The position numbers were made by a program, and so were the translations under genes. Below, one piece after another: positions 45,058 through 54,400 of a DNA stretch of 64,000 nt. Source of the stretch: Tridacna crocea (Eukaryota; Mollusca; Bivalvia; Cardiida; Cardiidae); NCBI GenBank assembly GCA_943736015.1, contig OX031060.1:12103501-12167500 (forward strand), written 5' to 3'. Under the pieces are notes generated by a model, which was given only the letters and a program-made list of their open reading frames with translations, did no database searches and was not told where the DNA came from. Each line of letters begins with the position of its first letter. Positions within the stretch are counted from its first letter, which is position 1.

Positions 45058-46029
45058 ACTGTACTGTGTATTTCTTTCAGGACATACAAATATGGCAACA
45101 CATGTTTTTTCAGGTTTCTCTTTTTGTTCCCTTATGAAGATAAAAAAAACTAGACATTATTCATGGTTAAAATTATATGTACCAAGCAAAGTGGTTTAAC
45201 CTGTAACCAAACAATCCTATGTTTTTACAACTTTGAGGAAGAAAGCTTCTGAAAACTTTGTAGGAATAGGAGAAATTGCTGACAACCGGCATTTTCTCCT
45301 TTTCCCACAATGTTTTCTACTCTTCCAAAGTCAAATTTCAATTTTTAAGTCATGTTTATTCTGTTGTCTGCAAATGCTTTCAATCTCGGCAAGTTGAGAA
45401 TTCTGTTGTTTGGTAAAGCGTTAAATTTTATTTCTGATAATTTCTATCTTATGTTTATTCTGAAAAGAATTGTAAACTGGCACATTAGCCAATAATAAAC
45501 AAATTCACTCTTTGCTTTCAAGTGCAATGGGCGAAGTTAGAAATTGAATTGACAGTGGTAAGGATGGCTAAAGTGTCTCGTATTTTCTGAATCGGACATA
45601 GACTTTCTAGTTTGTCTAGTTCCATGCCTACATGAGGTCAGTCTTAAGATTTGTAAATTTTGTAATTAAACATGCATATGGCTAAATTAAAGTAACTGAA
45701 CTTCATATTCTATTTCTTGTCTTTTCAACACTAAAAAGAATCGGTATCCTACAAAGACAAATAACAAGGGGCTTTTATGTTTTTGCGATGACTAGGACTT
45801 GATTATGTGAACTTAGGACTTTTCTGTCTGTGAATCTTTCTACTTTTGCAAATGAGTGTTGTTTTTTTTTTTTCAAAAGTTTTCAGTTCATAAGCATTTT
45901 ACATTTCCTCAAATTGCAGCCATACAAAACCATTATTACCTGGTTCTTGTATTTTGACCTTTATGTTTTGTAATCATGATTTTATCCAGTGAAGCCATAT
46001 TTTACACATTTGCTTGTTGAGGTAAAAAG
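45058..46029 (+). other. EIF2S3: Probable EIF2S3 3' UTR, containing one MITE
   Basis: Downstream of the stop. Contains MITE 45196-45424 and a possible poly(A) signal AATAAA at 45494-45499. If the transcript reaches that signal, the palindrome would be in the mature mRNA. No other gene seen. Confidence 0.4.
45196..45424 (+). repeat. TTAA MITE, full copy, in EIF2S3 3' region
   Basis: 139 bp after the stop codon; stem with a few mismatches (GACAACCGGC centre). Confidence 0.8.
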
Positions 46030-46258
46030 TTAACCCATTACCACACAATCCCTACTTTTGACGCCCCTGAGAAAGAAGCCTTTAGAAAACATTGTGGGAA
46101 AAGGAGAAAATGCTGGTAACCAGCATTTTCTCCTTTTCCCACAATGTTTTCTACCCTTCACAAAACACATTTCAAATTTTGAGTCACTTTTATTTTGTCG
46201 TCTGCAAATGCTTTCAATTTGGACAAACCTAATATTTTGTTGTTTGGTAATGAGTTAA
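46030..46258 (+). repeat. TTAA MITE, full copy near consensus
   Basis: All parts intact; a good reference copy. Confidence 0.88.
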
Positions 46259-46290
46259 ACAGATCATAGACTACTTTTTAGCTCAGCTTT

Positions 46291-46516
46291 TTAAACCCTT
46301 TACCAAATGACAAAATGTTAGCCGTGTCCAAATTGAAAACATTTGCAGACAACATATTAAAATGTGGCTCAAATGATGCACATGTTTTTGAGAGAACAGA
46401 AAACATTGTGTGAGCAGAAAATGCTGGTTACCAGCATTTTCTGCTTTTTCCACCAAGTTTTCAACAGGCTTCTTCCTTGGGGTCGTCAAAACTTGGGAAT
46501 AAGTGGTAAAGGGTTA
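46291..46516 (-). repeat. TTAA MITE, full copy
   Basis: Opposite orientation to its neighbour at 46030; shortened stem. Confidence 0.8.
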
Positions 46517-46944
46517 AAGAAAATGTGAAGGTGTTGTCATAGCTCTATTGTCTGTGTTGTCGTCAAGGTGCAAAAACTTTGACGTTTAATATCTATGTTA
46601 TTATAGAAGATATTTACAGGCTTGGATTAGCTATTTTTGAAAGGGGAACCATATCAGTGCAGCAGGTAATTATCAGAATATTTTTGACATGGTTATGCCC
46701 GGCCCTTTCTTTGTTTGGAATTATCACTGAAAATCCATCAAATTGTAAAACCAACTGCAGCCGAAAGATGATACCCAAATCCTGTGCCTTTGTTGCTTTG
46801 TCTTGTTACAAGCAGGCTATGGTGGCCCTGTATTGCTCCTCGGCCTACTAAATCAAGTGACTTCTTTTGTCATAACCACTTACAGTTGTTAGTCTGCAGT
46901 CCACAAAAAAATCATGAGTAGAGAAAACATCACCAGATTTTTTT
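46517..46944 (+). other. Intergenic, no feature recognised
   Basis: A 90-codon frame at 46579-46851 has no recognisable protein features. Confidence 0.4.
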
Positions 46945-47011
46945 AGTAAAGACATTTACCAAATAATTCTGAGAAAGAGGCCTTTTGAAAAACATTGTGG
47001 GAAAAGGAAAC

Positions 47012-48695
47012 AAGAGGACCATGATGGTCCTATATCGCTCACCTGAGTACCAAGCAGCAAAAGTCTACAATAAAGATAAATACCAAATATCAAGGTTCAA
47101 GGCTAATTGATAATGAAACAAGAGCTGCGATTTGTCGCAATTTGACTTGAGACTTTGAAGTTCCATTCCAGACAAGCAAGAAATACTGTAAGAATGAAGA
47201 TCATTGTACTCTGTAATACTGCAACAAACATGCATACCAAGTTTGAAGTCGTTCTGACTTGAGATGAAAAAGTTATATTCCAGACAGGCACTAAATGCTG
47301 TAAAAATGACATTAAAAGGGAAATAACTCGACTGCACGAATTAGAGTTACAATTCTTGTGCACTGCACTTCCAAGTATTGCACCAAATAATCATACCCAA
47401 TTTCAAGTCATTCCTACTTAAGATGACAAAGTTTTGCTCCAGACAAGCAAGAAATGCTATGAAAATGAAGTTCAAAGGGGAAATAACTCAAAATTTAAGC
47501 TAGGAAGAGTTATGGTTCTTGTGCACTGCACTCCATAAATATACAACGATCATGCACATCAAATTTGAAGATGTTCAGTCTATAGATGACAAAGTTATAT
47601 TCCAGACGAGCAGAAAATGCTGTAAAAATGACAATCAAAGGGAAATAACTTACAGACAGTATAAGGTAGAGTTATGGATCTTTCACATTGCACTCTGCAT
47701 TATTGCAACAAACACAAATGTCAAGTTTCAAGTCAATCAGACTGGAGATGACAAAGTTATGCTCTGGATTAAGAACTATTACAAAGAACTTTCTAATTCA
47801 AGGGCAAATAAGTCCAGTTGTTTGCATCCGATTACACCCATAATTAAACACATCCAAGATCTTATGGCTATATATATTTTGGCCAAGTTTACAGCTGATT
47901 GGTTAAAAATTGTAGATGCTAGAGAGTAAACAAAGTGCAGTATAGCAATTTTTCTAATTCAAGGGCATATAACTCCAAATGTTCTGGTCTGATTAGACCC
48001 ATGATCGAACTCATCCGAGATCTTATGGTCATATATATTTTGATCAAGTTTGGTGCTGATTGGCAGGTATTTGTAGATGCTAGAGTGTAAACAAAGTGAA
48101 ATACAGCAATTTTTCTAATTCAAGGGCAAATAACTCCAGATGTTCTGATCCGATTAGACCCAAAATCGAACTCATCTGAGATCTTATGATCATATATACT
48201 TTGACCAAGTTTGGTGCTGATTGGTTGATATTTGTAGATGCTAGAGTGTAAACAAAGTGAAATACAGCAATTTTTCTAATTCAAGGGCAAATAACTCAAG
48301 ATCTTCTGGTCCGATTAGACCCAAAATCGAACTCATCCGAGATCTTATGGTCATATATACTTTGACCAAGTTTGGTGCTGATTGGTTGATATTTGTAGAT
48401 GCTAGAGTGTAAACAAAGTGAAATACAGCAATTTTTCTAATTCAAGGGCAAATAACTCCAGATGTTCTTGTCCGATAAGACCCAAAATCAAACTCATCCG
48501 AGATCTTATGGTCATATATACTTTGACCAAGTTTGGTCCTGATTGGTTGATATTTGTAGATGCTAGAGTGTAAACAAGAAAATGTGAACGGACGGACGGA
48601 CGGACGACGGACGGACGGACAGACGACGGACGCCGACGGACGGTGAGTGATCACAATAGCTCACTCTGAGCACTTCGTGCTCAGGTGAGCTAAAA
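47012..48695 (+). mobile_element. Pearl-like element with ~160 bp core repeats
   Basis: 5' end ACAAGAGGACCATGATGGTCC, a second element start AACAAGAGCTGCGATTTGTCGC near 47117, about nine ~160 bp units (the last five, 47780-48575, nearly identical), a GACG-type microsatellite 48588-48642, and the 3' hairpin GAGCACTTCGTGCTC plus AGGTGAGCTAAAA. It is inserted in a MITE. Confidence 0.8.
48588..48642 (+). repeat. ACGG microsatellite
   Basis: Imperfect GACGGACG run at the 3' side of the pearl-like core array. Confidence 0.85.
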
Positions 48696-48899
48696 ATGCT
48701 GGTAACCAGCATTTTCTCCCTTTCCCACAATGTTTTCTACCCTTCCTAAACTGATTTTATATTTTTCAGTCCCATTTATTTTATTGTCTGCAAATGATTT
48801 CAATTTAGACCAGTCTATAATTCTGGAGTTTGATAAAGAGTTCACTATTATTAAAAGCTAAATATGGTAATAAACCAAAGTCAAACATACAGAAATGAG

Positions 48900-48933
48900 C
48901 CCCCCCCCCCCCCAAAAAAAAGGGGGGTGGGAG
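48900..48933 (+). repeat. C-run / A-run / G-run low-complexity hairpin
   Basis: Thirteen or more C, then A8, then GGGGGGTGGG; able to fold on itself and prone to assembly error. Confidence 0.7.
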
Positions 48934-49131
48934 AAAAGAAACACTGCATACATTAATTACATTTATTTTCTAATAAAATCTTTTTCAATCTGTACATTAA
49001 AATCAAAGGCATAACATGCAATGTAGGTAATACAAAATTGTTTACCTATCACTGCAGCATCAAGAAAATAACAAATTTCCCATCCCTTTATAACTTTTTA
49101 CCAAGTAACAAAGTTTCACATTTGTCCACTT

Positions 49132-49359
49132 TTAACTCATTACCACACGAAAAAATTTTGGACTGGTCCAAATTGAAGGCATTTGCAGACGACACAAAAA
49201 AGGTGACTGAAAAATAGAAATTTTTCTGGAAAGTGTAGAAAACACTGTGGGAAAAGGAGAAAATGCTGGTTACCAGCATTTTCTCCTTTTCCCACAGTGT
49301 TTTCAAAAGGTTTCTTTCTCAGGGGCGTCAAAAGTAGGGATTGTGTGGTAATGGGTTAA
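49132..49359 (-). repeat. TTAA MITE, full copy
   Basis: Intergenic between EIF2S3 and the FAM162-like gene; CACTGTGGG / CCCACAGTG stem, a paired change from CATTGTGGG. Confidence 0.85.
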
Positions 49360-49589
49360 AGCATTGACCCTTATCCCCCTAAGTAGCTAAACTGAAAAAT
49401 TCAAGTCAATAGTAATGGCCCGAATATTGTTATTTCAAAGTTTTGTTTCATGGATATTCATCTCCTTATCAGACAGTGTAGATCAAAGATCAGACTGCAT
49501 GTTCTGTGCAGTCAGATTTTGATCTACACAGTACGCAAAAGGTCAGTGAGATGCGATAAGCAGCCTAAGGATTAACATGTAAAAAACTT

Positions 49590-49720
49590 ACTGTGTCCCA
49601 TATGAGCATTATTTTTAAAAGGATTTAAAATATTGTGGGAAAAGGTGAAAATGCTGGTTACCAGCTTTTTCTCCCTTTCCCACAAGGTTTTCAAGTCTTC
49701 TTCCTCTGGTTTGTTACACC
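49590..49720 (-). repeat. TTAA MITE, diverged core only
   Basis: GGTGAAAATGCTGGTTACCAG centre with weak flanks. Confidence 0.6.
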
Positions 49721-49852
49721 TCGGTATCATTTTTTTTAAGGCTGAACTTGTCACCCACAACAGAAGACTATAATTGTCTTCAGCAGACCAGTATAAAAAA
49801 GCACTGTGGTAAAAGAAATCTTTGATTTCACATTTTTTCATGTTTTAAATAC

Positions 49853-50735
49853 TTACCAGATGACAAAATATCAGGCTGGTCTAAAATGAATGGTACTCAG
49901 CATTTTCTCCTTTTCCCACAATGCTTTCTTTAATGTAAGCATTAGCAGACAGAAAAATAAAAGTGACTGAAAAACTGATTTGGGAAGGGTAGAAAACATT
50001 GTGGAACAAGAGCGGCAAATTGTCGCAAGATACGCCCGTCTTACCCCAAGTTGTAAAGCTGGGGCATGCACCAGACCAAATTCGAGTATGAAAAACGACA
50101 AAGGGCAGTAACTTAAAAATTAAGCCAGCAAGAGTTATGATTCCTGTTCACTGCACTCCCCCTTGGTGTGATCTATCCACCCATGAAATTTCATAACCCT
50201 AGCTAGTATAGTTTTGGAGATATTCTCCGGACAAAATTCAAGTATGAAAATTGACAAAGGGCAATAACTGAAAAATTAAGCAAGCAAGAGTTATGGTTCC
50301 TATGCACTGCACTCCCCCTTGGTGAGATCTATCCACCCATGAAATTTCATAACCCTAGCTAGTATAGTTTTGGAGATATGCTCCGGACAAAATTCAAGTA
50401 TGAAAAACGACAAAGGGCAATAACTCAAAAATTAAGCCAGCAAGAGTTATGGTTCTTGTGCACTGCACTCCCCCTTGATGAGATCTATCCACCCATGAAA
50501 TTTCATAACCCTAGCTAGAATAGTTTTGGAGATATGCTCCGGACAAAGAACTGGACGCCGCCCAGACGCCCGCCCGCCACGGGTGATCCCATAATACGTC
50601 CCGTCTTCGACGGGCGTATAAAAAGGACAAAAATTTAATGCTGGTAACCAGCAATTTCTCCTTTTCCCACAAATTTTTCCATAGACTTCTTTCCCAGGGT
50701 CATTCAAAGTCGGGATTGAGTGGTAAAGAGCTAAA
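49853..50735 (-). repeat. TTAA MITE, rearranged and split by a pearl-like element
   Basis: Left part 49853-50004, right part 50626-50735 (ends GAGTGGTAAAGAGCTAA). The left part contains an extra palindrome piece at 49895-49930. Confidence 0.65.
50005..50625 (+). mobile_element. Pearl-like element with ~3 core repeats
   Basis: Starts AACAAGAGCGGCAAATTGTC; units of ~156 bp carry GACAAAGGGCAATAACTC; ends GTCTTCGACGGGCGTATAAA. Same family as 4024-5343 but with fewer units. Confidence 0.82.
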
Positions 50736-50981
50736 AGTATAGGAATTATTGTGAAGATGACAACCTGCCATAGTAGAGTCAGTCCAAGCATTAGTGCCCG
50801 ACAGAGAAATTAATTTCTAAACCAGGTTAAAACCTGCCAGGTAGTTGTGTCTTTTGTTTATTCTTTGCCCAACTTAAAAATTCTTTTCTCTGGCCTGACC
50901 ACACAATAACATACAGTCATCTTGACAATATTTTTCACACTTTATGACACCCACTTTGATATTTTGGTCTTTACTGCGTCT

Positions 50982-51188
50982 TTAACCCATTACCAAACGA
51001 CAATATTTTAGACTGGTCCAAATTGAAAGTATTTGCAGACGACAAAATATAAGTGACTGATGGGTAGAAAACATTGTGGGAAAGGGAGAAAATGCTGGTT
51101 ACCAGCATTTTCTCCTTTTCCCACAATGTTTTCAAAAGGCTTCTTTCTCAGGGGCATCAAAAGTAGGGATTGTGTGGTAGTGCATTAA
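50982..51188 (-). repeat. TTAA MITE, full copy near the FAM162-like stop
   Basis: Ends 57 bp from the stop codon, so it is probably in the 3' UTR. Confidence 0.82.
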
Positions 51189-51244
51189 ATTTTCTGCACA
51201 ACTTGCAAAATAAAATCTAGTATGATCCCAGTCTAAGGGCCATT

Positions 51245-51464
51245 TTATGACTCTTTACTCTTCCTGGCGATCCTTTGTCCTGCATACCTCCTCTCTGCCG
51301 CTTCCCACAAAGCATCACTTTCTCGCATCAGCTGACGATTGCGTTTCTCTATATCACACTGACCACAGTAAATAACTACTACAATTGCAAGAAAAGTGGC
51401 CATCACCTGATAATAACTAATGACTCTTCTAACTTTTCTGTATGTATCACTTAAAACTGTATTT
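51245..51464 (-). CDS. FAM162-like coding exon 4 (membrane helix, stop)
   Basis: 73 codons including TAA at 51247-51245. Encodes RRVISYYQVMATFLAIVVVI, the single transmembrane helix, and a basic/acidic tail ending RIARKSKES. Acceptor TCATTTCAG. Confidence 0.85.
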
Positions 51465-54400
51465 CTGAAATGAGAATAGCAATCAAATTGTCTTGGGTTG
51501 CAAAAAGTTGAGTATTATCAAAAAATAAATGAGTCAAGTTCTGTGATGAAGGGAGCTTAACTCATTACCAAACGACAATATTTTAGACTGGTCCAAATTG
51601 AAAGCATTTGCAGACGACAAAATAAAAGTGACTGAAAATTTGAAATTTGTTTTGTGAAGGGTAGAAAACATTGTGGGAAAAGGAGAAAATGCTGGTTACC
51701 AGCATTTTCTCTTTTTCCCACAATGTTTTCTAAAGGCTTCTTTCTCATGGGAGTCAAAAGTAGGGACTGTGTGGTAATGGGTTGATGCATCTGCAAAAAG
51801 TATTGATCCAGGTCAGCCTGCGCAGTCTGCACAAGCTGATCTGGCCCAAAACATTTTGTTATTGGTCAATTTCCTGCATGGCAAAGGATCAGTCTACCTC
51901 ATGAATCTGACAGACAGTCGTTATACAGAATGGATTTTTATGGATCCATAATTAACTCTTTACCAAACGACAAAATGTCAGGCTTGTCTAAATCAAAAGC
52001 ATTTGCAGACAACAAAATAAAAGTGACTGAAAATTAGAATTTTGTTTTGTGAAGGGTAGAAAACATTGTGGGAAAAGGAGAAAATGCTGGTTAACAGCAT
52101 TTTCTCCTTTTCCCACAATGTTTTCTACCCTTCCCAAAACAAATTTCAAATTTGCAGCATTTTCTCCTTTTCCCACAATGTTTTCTGCCCTTCCAAAAAC
52201 AAATTTCAAATTTTCAGCCACTTTTAGTTTTTTGCCTGCAAATACTTTCACTTTGGATCAGTCTAAAGTCTGTCATTTGGTGAAGAATTAAACATTTTCT
52301 GATCTTGATGTGCACTGTGCACAAATCTCATACTATTGTTGTGTTAGTTATTCTATAAAGGTAAACTGGTGATACCTGACTTTTTCTGGAATTTCGTCTT
52401 TTGAATCGTATCTGCTGCCATACATTAAAAACCGTATGTCCTTTTTTGATGGTACTCTTCTGTATTTATCTATAGAATATAAAAAACAGCTTGCTACCCT
52501 TTGAAACAGGAGTTATCTTACACGTACCAATAATCAAATCTTTAGACTCAATAAGGCTCACAATTTGGAAGCATTTGCAGATGACAAAATGAAATAAATG
52601 TTTCACCTGATAGAATGTCTTTGAAGAAATAGGAAGAATTGTGATTCCTAGCATTTTCTTCCTTTACCACAATGTTTTCAAATGCTTTCCTCCTAGGCAT
52701 CATGTAAAGTTTGGTGAAGGGCTAAGAAAATGAGGATTGAAGAGCGAACAGTAACCCCAAAAATATCCTTCCAACAAAGGGCATAATTATTCTCTGTCAA
52801 TTCCAAACAGACAATTACAATAAAATCCTGTATTATAACGACCTTGAGGATGTATGCCATTGAAAACCTTATTGGAATTCCAGAGAAAATGCTGGAAACT
52901 ACTTGTATCAACGTAATGTAAACTATTAAAGTCAGCATGTTGTAAAACATGTTAACCCATTACCACACAATCCTTACTTTTGATGACCCTGAGAAAGAAG
53001 CCTTTATAAAACATTGTGGAAAAAGGAGAAAATGCTGGTATCCAGCATTTTCTCCTTTTTCCACAATGTTTTCTACCCTTCACAGAACAAATTTCCAAAT
53101 TCCAGTCAGTCCTATTTTGTCATCTGCAAATTCTTTGAAATTGGACCAGTCTATAAATTTGTTGTTTGGTAAAGAGTTAATTAAATTTCGGTGTTATTTG
53201 CTTTCTGAAATTGGGGTCAAATCTTTTTCTGTAAGGCAAAAATGCTCCTAGGGTTGTATTTTCCAAACTTCTTGACAAGGGTTTGAATCTTCTTTATCCA
53301 AGGGTCCAATTTTCTTTTCAAAAAGACTAAGTCACTTGACTGCACAATAGTTGTGTGGCCACTTTTGTCTGGTATTAGCAGCAAAAAAGGCATGATACAT
53401 ACGGTAGAATTTGTCTGACAGCTGTACTGTTTTACCATTAATCATCTGTTTTTTATAAAAAATCATTACAGTGAAACTCACCATGAGAAAAATCCTCCAT
53501 TTTCTTCCCAGTTTCTGCAAAAGATATACTTCAATAACTACCATAGTTTGAATAAGTGTGTTCTGTTTTAGAATTCAGATATAATGTCAAATTAAGTTTG
53601 GTCCATACAACAGGATGTGTCTTTGGTCACTGTAGCAAACATGAAATAAAACCAAAATTTTCATCACATGCATTACTCCTTTAATACCACGTTTTTAAAA
53701 GCTCTACTTTAGGGTCATTTCACTCTCTACAACACAATCATAACTTTAAGAACCCCGAGGAAGAAGGCTTTTGAAAAAGAGAAAATGGTTAAAACCAGAG
53801 ATGAAAATCATCATTTGAGCTACCTTTATTTTGTCATCTGCAATTGCTCTGAATTTGGTCTGACATGTCAAAAGTTTTGTCATTTTGTTAAAGACTTAAA
53901 TAAGGAACTGTTTGGTAAAGAAATTTTCATAACCACTTTTTCCTCCTTTTCCAACAGAGTTTCCTATCATTTCAAGGAAAAAAGCCATTATTTGATCAAC
54001 GTTTGACATCTGCAAATGCTCTTGATTTGGAACAGTCTGAAAACTGTTGTTTGATAATGAGTTATTTTACTGCACAAATATTAAAACGTTGGACTCGCAC
54101 ATGTACATCACATCAAACTATTCTAAAGAAGGTTTACTTGGATGGAACTTTTCAGATGCCACTTTCTCTTCATCTTCTGTTTCCTGACCTTCCAGAGCTT
54201 TACCTTGTACATTGCCTGAAAAATGGAGCAAAGGGGTAATAAATAAAAACATGTACAGTGACTTCTAAACTATTAAAAAAAGTTGAGTATAACAACATGT
54301 ATTTTATTTCAAACTGAACACACATGCCCAGAAACAACAAGCAGTTTACTAGCAGTTCTCATTGCTCATGCCATTGTAACTATCAATACCAAAATTTTAG

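Larger units (their letters stand above)
46945..48845 (+). repeat. TTAA MITE split by a pearl-like element
   Basis: Left 46945-47010 (ATTTACCAAATAATTC..GGGAAAAGGA) resumes at 48696 (AATGCTGGTAACCAGC) to GATAAAGAGTT. Confidence 0.75.

Noticed and set aside
47519-47929. 136-codon ORF on the plus strand
   Set aside because: Lies in the core repeats of the pearl-like element; sequence follows the ~160 bp repeat, not a protein pattern.
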